In this document: piece after piece, positions 24,611-37,861 of the stretch
Position numbering within the stretch: position 1 is the stretch's first letter
Layout: each line of letters begins with the position of its first letter
Assembly (NCBI GenBank): GCA_022264855.1
Contig: JABYQU010000002.1
Location: forward strand, 496,001-560,000
Origin: Lenzites betulinus
Taxonomy: Eukaryota; Basidiomycota; Agaricomycetes; Polyporales; Polyporaceae
Reading direction: 5' to 3'
Length of the DNA: 64,000 nucleotides
Notes under the pieces: generated by a model
What the model was told of the DNA's origin: nothing
Seen by the model: the letters and a program-made list of their open reading frames with translations, nothing else
The model's database searches: none
Program-made: the position numbers and the translations under genes

Positions 24611-26930
24611 GTGGTGGTGGGTCACTGCATGATGCATATCCTGGCGGGAGGATCGGGGGTGTCCTGGCCGTAGTGCGAAATCTGTCGGACGTGTGCGATT
24701 GTCGACTTCTTGGTCGAAGGCATCTGTTCTGAAGATGCACGCGCAGCGGGGAAAAAGATCGTTGGCGAGCCTGACTGTGTGGGCATAGCAAGTACTGCAA
24801 CTGGGAGGTAAGCACGAGGTAGTATGTTCAAGTGCTCTGAAAAGTCTAGTCAGCGAGCTCGACTCTGATATATGTGAGCGCACCTATGCCGTAGGGCGCG
24901 CCAACGCAAGTTCGTGGAAGACGCGCAGTTCGTGCTGATCATGCACCGCGTCTGGTACCCCACATGCTACGACTGATGTCAACATTGCTACTGACTGATC
25001 AACAACAGGATCTACGCGTTTCCGGAGCTTATAGAGGCTGCATCGCAGCGAACATGGCTTACTAGGGGCATCACAGCGATGGCCTACGCTCGCGCATGCC
25101 AAGGGCAACGCACATGTTCTTGAACTTCTCGTCGATGCATAATGTTGCATTGATTCTACTCTACATGCCGTCAGTGCCGAGCGCCCGGAGGCAAAGAGGT
25201 GACAAAACTCGCCGGTGCGCCAGAGTGCCCAGCTTCTATCAGCTTTTCTGATAGCGCGCGCACACGCAAGCATGGGGCCTGATGGCTACTGAACGCCCTC
25301 AAAGTTAAACGCTGCGCGCCACAGTGCGCCGCGCACGCGCTGCCGGGGAGTTCGCGTCCGTTTCCACGACGCCGACCGGACAATTGCAGGCTTCAGGGTT
25401 CAGAGCTTCCTCGGGCCCCGACGTCGCTCGGGGCTGCGCGCGAGAAAATTAAAATGACTCTCCTTAATACTGCTGCAGATTCTCATGGAAGCTCATTTAA
25501 AACGGGGAAGCAGCGTCGTGCGTCAGCGTTTGCAGAACCACCTGTGGACAGCAAGCAGTGCACGTACCATCTTCGGGGCCTTCGCCGCTCGGAGCAGGGT
25601 GGCCAGCGACGCGATCCCGGACGCGTCGAACTTGAAGCAGCGTCCGTGCGTCGCGGGCCCGGTCCCACGATATATCGGCGTCGAGAGGGCAATTGTCGGC
25701 AGTCGCGAACGAATTTCGCGCGCCCGCGTTTGCTCGGTCTCGTCCACGGTTGGCGCAGTATTTTCCCACGTCGGGGGTATACAGTACGCAGGGTATTGTT
25801 CGTCGAAAGAGGGAAAATCGAAGTTAGCTCCATCGTCGGTGTTTTGTCAGTGATCCGTATAGAGTTGTGCAGGGTTCAGAGAGCGCTGGATCTGTGGGGA
25901 GAGCGCGTCACTGGCGAGTCTGACGAAGGGCGACCTTGGGTTGGGCGTCGAGCCCGAGCAGGGAGCGCGCAATGCATGCAGGCACGCGACATCGCTTGTC
26001 TGAGATTCGCTCGGCCCCTGGCTTCTTTACGCAGGCTACCCTAAGCGGCCCTGCCGGTTAGAAGACGTGTCAGCATTGAGTGAAACTCGCCTGGGGCCTG
26101 GCGGGGCACGCCACCAGGTACGCGCGCAGGGCGTATGGGGCGGGGCCGACGAGGCGCGTATGTTCGAGACCATGTCGGGCACGCGCGGATGGGCAAACTC
26201 GTGCTCGGGGTGGGCGGGAGGGAGGCCCGCGGTGGCAGATGTGGCGCGGGGCGGGAGGCGGGAGGCGAGGGCAGCCTGGCAACGGGTGAGACGGCGGGGC
26301 GTTGGCGGAGGCCGGCCGTGCGCACACAACAAAAGATGGAAAGTCGAGGTTGGAGCAAGGGAGCGCCGCGGAATGATACCCGCCGTCTCGCCCAAGGGCC
26401 ACCGCGACCGACACTCTCGGCACACGCGCCCCTCGCCCCGACGCGTTTCCTGCTCCCCTTCACGCGCGACGCGGTGTGCTCGCAGACAGACGCGACGGGC
26501 GCGCGGACGACCGCCTCAGCTCACAGACTCGACGCAGCAGACCTGCTGATCGCGCGCGGGGTGAGGAGAGTGCGCGAGGGACGCTAGCGCCGGTTACATA
26601 ACCGAATTTATCGGTCTGATACGAGCGGGCGCCTGACGGACTGGTCGACCTCCGCCGCCTTTGCGACCGTCCCTCTCTCCCCGCCACGCCCGCCCTCTGC
26701 TGCCCCGCGACCTCTCCACGTCGTCCCCACAGACGTCCTCGCCGGTCCGCAGAGGCTGCCGTGCCCGTCCATGCCGTGCTCGCCCCCGCGCTCTCCCTGG
26801 TCCCGACTCGCTGCCCGCCGCTCCCTCCCAGGTCCCCTCCCGGACCCGCCCTGCGAATCACTGATCCCAACCTCCAGCTGTACCTTGCATCACTAGCTCT
26901 CCAGTCCGCTCCTTTCTCATCCCCTCTTCC
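24611..26930. other. Long gene-poor stretch, GC-rich toward its right end
   Basis: No coding region can be supported. Frames between 25450 and 26590 are open on both strands at once, with Arg/Gly/Ala-rich translations, which is expected of GC-rich DNA without coding constraint. The last 300 bases (26640-26930) are strongly C/T-rich on the plus strand and probably form the promoter/leader of the next gene. Confidence 0.5.
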
Positions 26931-29900
26931 ATGTTCCCCGCCCTCTCCCCCCAGTCGCACGCAAAGCCCTGGTGGTCCCGCTCAAAGCCCTCCAGGGAAC
27001 AGCTCCATGTAAACAGATCCTTCTCCAGTCTCACTGAAGACAGCGAAAAGCTCTCCGCCCCCCAACCCTCCCCCAAACCCAAGGATGCCCTTCCCCCCTT
27101 GAAGTTCAACACCCTCGCCTCTGCCATGGGCTTCAGATCCAAAAAGGTGCCTTCCCTCACCATCCAGGATCCCCCCTCCCCTGTTGCCCCCCTCACCCCA
27201 AGTTATGCCGGTCACTCCCGGCCCGGTACTGGCAGCAGTACCCCCTCTACGCCCGACCACACCCCCTTCTACACCTCCCGACCGCCGGCCAAATCCATAT
27301 CGACCGTCCGCTCCTCCGAGTACGACTTTGATGCCGTCTCAGACCCCCACACCACCTCAGAGCCTCGCACCCCCTCTGACCATCCAAGGGACCGCATGTC
27401 CTATCAAACGTCCGTAATGACCTTCTCGGAGATAGACCCCTTTGCTTCTGGTGGCATTGTTGTACAGCATCTACCTCAGGATCCCAACAGACTATCTGTC
27501 TACTCCGACTCGTCCATGCTTGATCCCCAGCACCAGAAGAGGGGAGACACCTCCAACAGTAGACGATCATATGGATCATCCTCCTCCAACTCCCATGGCA
27601 ACTCTTTCGAGGGACAGGCGTTGTCCCCGCTATCCGTCAGCTCATTTGGCCGGTCACCGCCCGCTAGGTATGTCTGACCCAACAAATCACGACATCGCGG
27701 AATTATTCTGACACATCTACAGCAGGTCTGCGCACGATTTGACATATTCCAACAATGCGTACCACACGAGCACTACCCCTACATCCGGTTCTCAGACACA
27801 GAGAACCCGACGGACGAAGACTCCATCTGGATCCAACTCCTCCAACTCAACTGTCACTCCAGAAGCCTTCCGCACCAAGCTTGGGGAGCCATCGAACGGA
27901 GTACCTGTTGTCGCCCGAAAACGATCTACTCCAACAATCTCTAGACCTAGAGGTATGACAGTCGGCTCGGTGGGCTCGCGCGATAGTCGACCAGATGTTC
28001 CCCGCATAGCGACGCGGTCTCCGGAGGTGGTCCTGAGCCCGGTTCAGCCTTTACAAGTTCGCCGCAAAGTTTCAGGGTCTTCGTCTTCACCGTCCTCGTC
28101 CAACCCACCATCACCCTCTCCTGGCACTTACGTCCGCTCACGAACTACTTCTGCCGCCCCCAGCATAAACTCCTCGGTGTCTCCGTCCATGACGAGGCCG
28201 TTAGTGCTCGTCCGGAAGGCATCGTCTGGCCGTGTAAAGCTCCCGCCCCTGAATACTGCACCTCCTATGAGCGACCTTCCTCCACCCCCTGTGTCTCGTT
28301 CCCCTTACCGCGATCACGACCTCTCGCCATTAGCTTTCCGGACATCCTCCAGCTCCTCCCTTAGTCTCAGCTTCGCGCCCAGTGTGGACGACTATCATGG
28401 CATGGACAACGGCGACGCAATCTCCCAGCTCATGAACGACACATACGACCTCGGACCGTTCGAAATGCGGGACCCGGATCCGAAGGGGAAGCGAAGAAGC
28501 AACCACCGCTACATCCTGGACGAGGACCTCGGCTCGGTCGTAAGTGTAGAGGTGGGCATGCCCTCGCCCCTGAGCAAGTTCCCACCTGTGCCTTCGTTCA
28601 TCCACGCCGACTTCCCTGGGCGGCCCAACAAGCTTCTCAGGAAGATGTCTTCGCAGCAGAGCCTTCCGTCGCAACGATTCTCCGCTACGAGCATCGTGTC
28701 CTCGGCCTCTCACGACGACGCATCTATCAACAGTCATGGTCACCCACACAGTCCTCCTCAGACGGCGGTGACGGGCAAAGGGGCGCGCAAACAGCGCTCG
28801 TTTCATGCGGCGCGGGTCCCGCTCCCGCCGCTTCCCGGACTCAGACATGGGCCCTCCTCTCCAGGACAGCAGCAACCGCCATCAGGGAGTGACACCTTAC
28901 CCACCCCGTCGTCGCCCGTGGTCGAGCCGCGGCGGAGCAGCGTGACGAGCCCGCGCAAGCGGTTGTTCTCTGGATCGAGTGCACGGCGGAGCACATCCTC
29001 CCACGGACCCGCGAGCACCTCGACGACGGACGACGACCGCCGATCGGTGTTCAGTCTGGAGACGGACTCGTCGCGCCCGGCGACAGGGTCGGCGGCGATG
29101 GACCACATCACGCTTTCGTTCGGTGCCGGGGGAGGGCCGCTGATGCTGATGACGCGGAACGCGTGCATATCGCCCGCGGCGATGTGGGGGGATGTGGATG
29201 CGGCTCCGGATGCGGGTGCAGGCAGCGTGGACAAGAGCAAGCGGACGTCGCAGTCTGACTACGTGCCCCAGTATATTATGTCCCCCGCCGAGCAGTTGAA
29301 GCTCGCGGAGAAGCTCGCGGTCGAGGAGGCCGCCGCGTCCGCGTCTGCATCCGCGCTAGAGGCCGAGCTTGAGCGGAAGCCGAAGCTCGACCTGCACCCG
29401 GGCGACTTCGGGCTCGCGTTCCGCGCGGGCAAGAACGCGGCGGGGCAGAGCCAGAACCACCAGCGCGAAGCCGCGGGGCACCGCACGCGCTCGAACTCCG
29501 TCATGTCGGGCGCGTCGACGCGCACGCTCGCGTTCGGGCCCAGCGGCGGCGGACATGCAGCGGCGGGAAGCGTCGTCGCCGCCGGCAACGCGCAGGGCGC
29601 CACGGGCGACGGCCTGTCGCGCGGGGCTTCTGTTCTCTCGTCGAAGTCGGCCGCGAGTCGCCAGGGCGCCGCGCGCCCCGTTATGTCCGCGACTTCTTCC
29701 CCGCCGCCGCGGAGACCGACCTTTGGGAGCGCGGACGGCGCGCGGGGGCCTGCGCGGAGCACGTCGTTCCAGGTGCGGAGCACGAACAGGCCGCCGCCGC
29801 TCTCTGTGCGGCCGTCCACTGCGCAGCCGAACCTCTCCCCGCCGACGTCGCCCACCACGTTCGGCGCCCCGTCGCACTCCCCGGAGATCCCCACCGCGAG

Positions 29901-30321
29901 TCTACCGCCACCCCCGAGACGCCGTCCGTCGCGCCACGACCTCCAGGAGGTCGAGGTGACCAACAAGCGCGCCAGCGTCGTGCCCATCAACCCGCTCTCC
30001 CCGCCCCCTGCGCGTCCGCGACCCCGGCGCCAGCAGTCGAACGAGACGACGTCCACGGTTGCGACGATGTCGCGGCCGCCGAGCGCGTTCGACCCGCAGA
30101 AGGTGTACAAGCGGCGTTCTCTCATCAGGAAGCCGTCGTTCCTGGACATCGACGATGATCTGGACGCGAGCGCGGAGAACGACTTCGGGGAGGACGACTT
30201 CGGGGACGGCGCTGCGGTGCCCCCGCTCTCGCCGGCGATGGAGAGCAGCTTCCTCGACATGGATCGGAAAGACTCCTTCGACACCGTGCGGAGCTCGGAG
30301 GGCGCGTATTATGTATATTAG
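26931..30321 (+). CDS. Large Ser/Pro-rich, mostly disordered protein
   Basis: A protein of about 1,110 residues from two exons; the intron is about 27667-27723. It starts MFPALSPQSHAKPWWSRSK and is rich in Ser, Pro, Thr and Arg throughout, with many SP/TP dipeptides and RRxS-type sites that suggest heavy phosphorylation. More ordered patches are YHGMDNGDAISQLMNDTYDL (28395-28455), EQLKLAEKLAVEEAAASASA (29290-29350) and the conserved-looking end RRSLIRKPSFLDIDDDLDAS to GAYYVY (30113-30318). I do not recognise the family. The single long second exon (2.6 kb) and biased codons argue for a real gene. A scaffold or signalling role is possible but is a guess. Confidence 0.8.
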
Positions 30322-30835
30322 CACCGTGCTGCTGCGCGGTGCACCTGCTGGTTTGTCTCACTCACCTCTCTCCCCTCCTTTGCCGCTTGCTTCGTTCACC
30401 CTTCCATTCGCTTGGTATCTATACCTCTTTATTGCTACGATACGTACATCCGCCGCATCGCCATTCGCCTGCGGTGGTTACACACCCTACCCGCCTATCT
30501 GCTTCTTTTACTCGCACATACTAATTCGCCGCGGTCCTATTGGAGCACTTTCCCTGCTCCGACTCGTCATCGTCTCTCTCGCTCGCTCATCCATCCATAC
30601 ACTCAGTGACTCCCACGCGCAATGTTGTTCTCCGTCTGCCCCATCCTCCATCATGACCTTCTTGTGCACTCGAGAGAGCCTGCCTGTACACAACACCTCA
30701 TGCCGGCTCGCCAGCCACGGACTGATCGGATGTCAGAACCATATAGAACGCACCAGCATGCGTGCCGAAAGAAATACAAGTATATCGGTAAAAAGTGTGC
30801 TCCTCCAACCACCGCCCTTGTCAATGAGAACATCC
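30322..30835. other. Convergent 3' UTR interval
   Basis: Half a kilobase between the Ser/Pro-rich gene and the end of SLA2. It is C/T-rich and has no supported feature. Confidence 0.5.
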
Positions 30836-33800
30836 TCAGTCCGTCTCGTCTGTGTGATACCCCGCGCGGCGCATGGCGCCGAGCCGGTGCCGTGACGCGT
30901 TGAGCTCCTTCTCCAGGCGCAGGATCTCGACTTGCTGCTCCATCTCGCGCCGCTTGAACTCGATCGCGGCCATGCCCTTGTAGTCCACGTCCTCCTCCTG
31001 CAGCTGCTTCGCGGAGATCGTCTTGACCTGGCGCACGAGCGCCTTGCACGCCTCCGTGACCGCCTTCGCCGCGAGCTCGAGCCGCTCCTGCGTCTTCGAC
31101 ATCAGGTTCGCCTTCACGCGCGACGCCGCGACGAGCTGCGCGGTCGACGCCGCGACCTCGTTCGACGCGACGATGAGCTGCTCGAGCGTGTGCGTGCCCG
31201 AGAGCACGCCGTCCGCGCTCTCGATGAGCAGGCCCGTCGCAAACGCAACGGAGCGCGCCGCGCTGATGAGGCCCTCCGTCCAGCGGTTGTTGCGCTTGTA
31301 GAACTGCTGCGTCGTGCTCGCGCCGCGGCCCTGCGCGACGATCTCCTGCTGCGAGTCCGTCGCGGCCTTGATGAGGCGCGCGATCGCGCTCGTGATCGCC
31401 ATGGCCGCCTGCAGGATCGCGTCGTGCACCTGGAGGTCGACCGCGGAGAAGCGGCCGGCGTCGCGCGGGCGCGCCATGAGCTGCTGCAGGCGCGCGGTCG
31501 CCGCCTCGATCGCCTGCGCGGCGGAGAGCATCTCCTGCTCGACGAGGTCGCCGATGTCGCCGTTCGCCTTCGCGAGCGGGCCCGCCTTGCCGCCCTTCGG
31601 CACGAGCCCGTCGACGACCTCGGAGAGCTTGGTGAGCGCGCCGCGCACCTCGCCGTTGTTGCGCATCGCGATCTCCTTGCGCTGCGAGGGCTGCGGGATG
31701 AGGTCGAGCTTGTACGACTGCAGGTTGAGGAAGGTGCGCAGGCCGGTGTCGCCTGCGTTGCGCGCGACGTTGATGAGCTTGTCCGAGACGTCCTCCTCGA
31801 CGAGCCGCGTGATGCCCTTGGTGTTGATGAGGACGTCGGCGAGGGACTGCGCGAGTTCGTTCGCGCTCTTGATCACCTCGACGTGCTCGCCCCCTGGCTC
31901 GCCACCGAGGTACAGGTTGAAGACGGTCGCGAAGTCCGTCGCGTTGTTGTTCGCCTTCTCGATCATGGACAGCGTGTACTCCGGAGTCGAGTTGGTGTTC
32001 CCTGCCTGCGCTGGCGATTCGAGCTCGTAGATGGCCTCGTCGACCTTCTGCACGCACGCGTTCAGGATGGAGTCTAGTGACATATTCATGAGCATATAGT
32101 AGTGACCTGGGAGACGCGGGAAACACACCAATGATCTGGTTCAGCTTCTTCCTGTTGTCGAGGATGAGCGTGTCGATCTGCGTGTTGGTGGCCTCCTCGT
32201 TCAGGCCTTGGTTCTAAACAATACGCGTCAGATGGAGTTTGGACGTTGATTCTTATCAAGTACCTGTTGAGCCTCGGAGAGCTGCTGGATGGTAGCATCC
32301 ATGCCCTCCTGGAGAATGGCAATCTCCTGGTCCTTCTCGTCGCGAAGATGTTCGAGATCCGCACTTGCGTTGTCCAGCTTGCTAAGGAGCTCGTCGATTT
32401 GCATTTGCTTGGCCTGTAAAGAGGGTAAGCGTTAAGGCGGTGTGTGTGGAAGCATATGGACATACACGGAGCGAATCCTCGAGCTCGGTGAGCTGGCGGT
32501 TGTACTTTGAAAGCACTCCAGACACTTCCGAGCTCTTCGACCTGCTCGCATCCTCAGCACGCTCATTGGCGAAGCTGATCTCACGACGGAGTCGGTCAAT
32601 TTCATCCTTGTGGCCGGCCTTCTGGCGGTCGAGGTCGAAGCGGGCACGGTCGCGCTCGCGAATCATGTCAGCCAGCTCGAGGTTCTTCGCCTTCAGATCG
32701 CGCTCCATACGTTCCATCCTGTCGATGGCTTCCTGAGCGGAGTTCGCCTTGAGCTGCATCTGCTTGTACTTGGAAAGCATGTCGAGATGCTCCGTGCGGA
32801 GCTGGCTGTAGAGCTTCGCTAGCGCCTCGTACTTCTTGCGCCACACGTCGACCTGCTCCTGGAGCTGCCTGATGAGCTCGTCCTTGGACATCATCTGGGA
32901 GTTGACGTTCGCAGTGACGCTGTTGAGCTCACTCTCCAGAGCTTTGACCCTCTACACGCCCATCAGTAATCGTACCTTGAATGCACGAGATGAGAACGTA
33001 CCCGGTCGTACTGCTCGAGCATAAGCTGGTCGCGTTCATACTGACCACGCATGCCCAGCACCTCCCTCTCGAGGTCGTGCATCTGCTGCGCGGCCTGGTT
33101 GCTGTACTGCATCATCTGCTGTTGCATTTGCTGCTGGATGAGCTGCTCCTGCGCGAGACGTTCCCGCTCGGCCTGCTCGGCTTGTCGTTGCTCGAACTCG
33201 CGGCGTTGCTGCTCCTCGAGCTCCCTGCGGCGGCGCTCCTGCTCCTCCCGAGCAGCAACTAGCGCAGCCTGCTGCTGCTCATACTGTTTGAGCATGCGCT
33301 CCTGCTCCCGGACTTCTGCGGCATCGGGTTGGGGCGTTGCGGGAGGTGGTGACTTGGCAACAGCAGTAGTCGGCCGAGCAGGGAGATCTGGCGCGGTGCC
33401 GTTGTCCAACAGGTTCGGCGGTTCCTGTGCAAGCGTGAGTACATGTCCTTAGGCATGAGTAGTATTCATTCGTACAGCGCCAAGTTTGGGAACGTTGATA
33501 AGGCCGGTAAGATACTTGAGATTAGAGCATTCATAGTAGAACTTGCGAAGAGCATAGTGTTGCTGGCTATAACGTTCTCGCAGAGGCTCGAGTGCGTCCG
33601 TATCATTGGTTCCTGCCACATGTCAGCTTAATATTATATCCATTGGTGCTCCAAGGTGCTTACTCCTGTGCATGGCGCGAAGCATGCTGGTGATGAAACG
33701 GTAGATACCCCAGCTCTCCTTCACCAAGGGCACAAGCGCAGAAATACGGCACTCGTTGGTGTTGGATCGGAAGTGCGCGAAGATCATGCGCTGGAAAGAG

Positions 33801-34632
33801 TCGATTTGGTCTTGCAACGCCATGAGGTCAGAGATGGTTTCGTAGCTATTAGCTAGGTGTGAGTGATATATGTCATTGGTCAACGGTGGTGGCTTACCCC
33901 TCATTCGGATCGTCGATGCCCTTCAGCGTGATGTACTCTTCATACTCAAAGAGACCATTGAACTCCGGACGCAGCCTGTGGAAGCGCAACTTTGCAAGCA
34001 GGAATTGCACGTATGTCCTGATCAAGGGGCCGTAACCTGAGTACATGATCAGTATACCCATAGCATTGGTTTGAACGGCTGCACACACCCCGTGCGGATT
34101 CATGACCGACCGTTCGGGCGCAAGTCTCCAACCAGCCGGTCTGTCCGTGGGCTTCTTTGATAGTCTTTCCGAAGTTCTGAGCACAAGTAACAATGACGCA
34201 AGTAGCGTACGCACCACAGGATGTCCCTCCTGCAAGACTTTGTGAACCGTAATGAGGGCTTTGAACGTTTGTACTTCGTCGGATAGAATAGGCTGGACTC
34301 TGAGACCCGTCCAGAACGATATTGATGAGTGGTAGTCCCATGTGTACACGATGCATTCTGGCACGCATCCAAGTTAGTATCGGACCGTGCACTACGCCGG
34401 CTGCGGACGCACTCCGGACATGTTTCTGCTTAGGAGCTGTCTCCTCTGTCGATGTCGCCTTCTTGATATTCACGACGAGTTCCGCCTCCGCCTTGTCCTT
34501 GTCGACCGGCCGGGTCGGGTAGTGGACCTCATCGCCGTCAATATTGTAATCACCCTGTCGACGCGAGCCGGAGTACCTGCGGCGAAGCAGGTTTTAGACC
34601 AGCACAGACAGAGCCTCGCGGGATACCTACAT
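30836..34632 (-). CDS. SLA2: SLA2/End4 (HIP1R family) endocytic clathrin-actin adaptor
   Basis: Links clathrin-coated pits to actin during endocytosis and polar growth. The N-terminal ANTH domain reads AELVVNIKKATSTEETAPKQ, then FKALITVHKVLQEGHP, GWLETCARTVGH and LLAKLRFHRLRPEFNGLFEY. A Gln-rich linker and long coiled coil (33400-32400) follow, e.g. EEQERRRRELEEQQRREFEQ. The talin-like I/LWEQ (THATCH) actin-binding domain fills 32100-30840, with ARNAGDTGLRTFLNLQSYKL, VEQEMLSAAQAIEAATARLQ and QLVAASRVKANLMSKTQERL. The C-terminal latch helix ends at YHTDETD (stop 30836-30838). The best start is an ATG split by the first intron (AT at 34632-34631, G at 34576), giving MYSGSRRQGDYNIDG; unspliced, it would read ATG-TAG. 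About ten introns in the 5' half. Confidence 0.93.
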
Positions 34633-34905
34633 GTCTGTGTTGTACGCCGAGATAGAGAAGGGGCAAAGAGGGGTATATCTGAAGCAGGAGGAAGGTGTAG
34701 GGGTCGAGGTATCTGAGTACGGCCTCGGCTGCGTCACATACACCTACCCCAGACAGGCGCCCGACGCGACGCCCTGCACACGCCGCAGTCTGCGCTGCCT
34801 CTGGTTCCGGATCCTCCATTTGTTCTGCGCATACCCGCACCCAGGCTGTCCAGTGTTCACAAAAACCTCTTGGCCGCAGGCGACTTTTTTGGGACCGGCT
34901 CGGCC

Positions 34906-35949
34906 ATGTTTCGCTCTCTGGCATCCGCTTTACTGCGACCCCGAGTCGGCACTTCAGCTCTGCGGCGGAATGTGGCAAGCTCTTCCAAACGTATGCTCTC
35001 GACGGAGGGCACTTCGCAGACGTACAAGGCGAAGCGCGAGCCACTCATCACCCCCTTCATGGTTCTAGTCGGTATTATGCCGATTTTCACGTTTGCCCTG
35101 GGAACGTGGCAAGTGCAGCGTCTCAAGTGGAAGATCGCGCTCATTGACGATCTGGAAGAGAAACTAGAGCGCGAACCTATGCCTCTACCTCCACAAATAA
35201 AGTACGCATGAGTTCAGTTCGAATTATGCCCAAGTTCATCATATATATGTGCCGGCATAGTCTTGCAGCACTCCCGGACTTCACCTTCCGCAAGGTTGCG
35301 TTGAAAGGCCAGTGGGATAATGCCCACGCTATACTCCTAGGGCCCCGAGTACGAGACGGCACCATCGGTTACCACCTTGTAGTCCCGTTCGTTCGCTCAG
35401 ACGGCTCCACTGTACTGGTCGACCGCGGATTTGTTACCAAAGAGCTCGCCCAGACGGCGAAGCTGAACCAGAGCAAGATCCAAGGAGAGGTCGAAATTCT
35501 TGGCATGCTACGCACTGCGCAGCCGCGCAATTCATTTACGCCTGACAACCATCCGGAAAACGGTGAATGGTACTGGGCCGATGTGGATGCTATAGCTGCC
35601 AGTGCCGGAGGCCAGGCTGCGGGCGTCCAGCCTGTATTTGTGGAAGAAGTCTTTGGTGCGTTATGCCATTGGGCCTTCCCATTCAATAGCGTCCTAACAT
35701 GTTCCAGAGGGCCACGCCGGAGAGGCTACCACACGAATATCGCACGGCTTGCCTGTCGGTAGGTCACCCACAGTGGATGTGAGGAACTCACACGTATCGT
35801 ACATCATTACCTGGTGGGTCTTCAGCATACACATCACTACGCCATATGTTTGACAATTTGTCAGGTACTCACTTTCGGCATTTACGACGGTCATGTTCAT
35901 ACGTCTACTGTTGAAACGCCGACAAGCTCTGGCGCGTCTCCCTAGATAG
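34906..35949 (+). CDS. SHY1: SURF1/SHY1 cytochrome c oxidase assembly factor
   Basis: Mitochondrial inner-membrane protein that helps insert haem a and assemble complex IV. The start MFRSLASALLRPRVG gives an Arg-rich presequence without acidic residues. The first membrane helix contains the family signature PIFTFALGTWQVQRLKWK, followed by LIDDLEEKLEREPMPLP. After an intron comes LPDFTFRKVALKGQWDNAHA, then GYHLVVPFVRSDGSTVLVDR, GFV, and NGEWYWADVDAIA. The second helix is short (SLSAFTTVMFIRLLL) and ends in the basic tail KRRQALARLPR; stop 35947-35949. Three or four introns. It is divergent from SLA2 with about 270 bp between starts. Confidence 0.93.
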
Positions 35950-36550
35950 GACGCATATACGCTCCATGCATAGTTTGGTTGGATATCGAGTTCACTGGTC
36001 GGTCCACAGTGTGCACAGATCATCTCTTCTGCTATCATTAGTTTTAGCGACTGACCGTCACTATGGAATATCTGGATGTGGTTGTATGTGAGTAGCTTTC
36101 CTGTCGACTTCGTGTGCCATCAAGTACTCATCTTTTACCCCCAGCCTGAGGCACATCTGAGAGCCCTGTATGTCTAGAAAAGGGAACGCTTAGACTGACA
36201 GCCATGGCGAAGTATCAATGCGTTGGGTCACGAGTGGCACCCTAGCTCATTGTGCTCAAACGCTCGTGACATGGTTGAAAAGTCAACATGGCGGTGGTTC
36301 TTTGTTCAAGGCGCCAGTTCCGGCCACTCCGTAAGCCCTCGCTTAGGATTGTTACCGGGGTTTAAAAGAGCTCCTCACTTTCCGTCCTTCTCCTACTTCT
36401 CCCACCACTAGCGGTGCCCTCACTCAGCGTCCTCCACCCTTCAGGTGTAGCACTCATCTCCGTCGCTCTTCAAAGCTATCTAGATATAATCTGTCAGCGT
36501 CGAACATTGCCTCGGCCACCCAGAGACACCTTCACCGCCACGATATCGCA
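35950..36550. other. Intergenic
   Basis: About 600 bp upstream of the next plus-strand gene. A TATA-like tttaaaag lies near 36360. No gene or repeat is seen. Confidence 0.45.
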
Positions 36551-37527
36551 ATGTTCCTCAGCGGCCTCTATATACACCCCCGCCCTACTATGTTCTACGA
36601 GCCTCGTAGTGGAGCAGCCTCGCCATCTGGTTCTACGTCTGTGATGCCCCCATACTCGCCAGTCACAAGGGAGCAGGCTATCCAGGAAGCTTTCGACGCA
36701 GAGTATCACTCGAAACGGCGCGACTACAGCTGTGTCGTTGACAAGGAGGGAAGCTTCACAGTAAAATGCCCCAAAGGTGAGCATTGACCTGGGCCCCATC
36801 GCTTCATATGACTGAAGGCGGCGGCAGACACCTACGGCACTGAGAACGTCTTGGAGGCGCTGAGGCTCAAACAACGCATGAAGGCCCGGCAGGCTTTGAA
36901 GACCATGTACACGGAAAATGGTCTCCCGTCCCGCGAACCTCCAGAGCTTATTCCTTCCTACCCATCATCCTGTGCATCATCCCCTGCCAACTCGCCGCCG
37001 CCGACTCCGCGTCTCCTACCGGTAGACCAGCCGTTTCCTCGGAAGAGCCCCAACCTAATAACGTCTAAGACTGAAGCTTCCAAAGGTATGTTTTCAATGT
37101 TGTTCTACGACGTTTACTCGCAACATTCAACCGTAATCTGCTCATCGAAGGACATCACAACCGCCAGCCTGGGGTTGAAAAGGAATACACGAGAGTGGCC
37201 GCGTCCCGAGGAAGCACTCCGAAGAAATCGCAACGTCCTTCGCAATCGCGCTCTTCCCTCTTGCAGAGAAGCCTCTCTCGCCATTCGTCTAGGGGTTCCA
37301 TGATCACATCCTCACCCCCAGCGACGAGGAGCTCTTCGACGATCATGGAAATCATGCGACGACTACCACCACTACCGCGGTTCAATCCCTACATGAGGAC
37401 GCGTGCTGAGTCTACGTCCTCCACCGCGGCTGCTGGGAGACACGAGCTTGGTGGCACGCTCTGCGGCCTCCTTCCTCGGAGGCGGTGCAAGTCAGAGCCG
37501 TCACGCTCTTGTGCACGACAAATTTAG
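36551..37527 (+). CDS. Uncharacterised small protein
   Basis: Three exons, about 260 residues. The first conserved-looking block is SPVTREQAIQEAFDAEYHSK, then RRDYSCVVDKEGSFTVKCPK. After an intron (about 36775-36828) comes a basic helix TENVLEALRLKQRMKARQAL. A Pro/Ser-rich middle and an Arg/Ser-rich end follow (RSSLLQRSLSRHSSRGSMIT), to the stop at 37525-37527. The first Met is 36551; a second Met at 36590 (MFYEPRSG) is an equally good start. I do not recognise the family, and no membrane segment or signal peptide is visible. Splice phases close cleanly, which supports a real gene. Confidence 0.6.
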
Positions 37528-37861
37528 CTTTTTCGGACGAGGGACATGCATTGACCTGACATCAGGCTCTCTAATGGGACTGGCATAATCTAAAGTCTCC
37601 ATGTACGCTGTGTAGTTAGATGATGTAGTTGAACGTTCCGTGATGTCACAACCTATCCTATTTCGGTCGTGGCACACAGACGCCCGGCGTTGAGTATCGG
37701 TGTGATGGGCCGGAAGGGGATCTTGCCTTTTCGGCGTTACTGCGGGGTGGGTGGAATCAGGTGAAACTGCCGAGCGGTACAACACACTGCTCTTCCTGCA
37801 TCCACCACCCAGCTCGTCTCTGGCGACAGCAGCCTGACCCACGTTCCTCAGGGAGGCATTG
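37528..37861. other. Intergenic
   Basis: Short promoter interval. It contains the CRE-like palindrome gtgatgtcac near 37641; otherwise nothing is seen. Confidence 0.4.

Noticed and set aside
25454..26590. Several open frames of 100-196 residues on both strands
   Set aside because: Open in many frames at once, Arg/Gly-rich, no splice-consistent chain, no motifs.
30932..32077. 381-residue plus-strand open frame
   Set aside because: Antisense shadow of the GC-rich SLA2 talin-like domain; Leu/Arg-rich with no domain.
36223..36411. 62-residue open frame upstream of the small unknown gene
   Set aside because: Lies in the likely promoter, no motif, no continuation by splicing.
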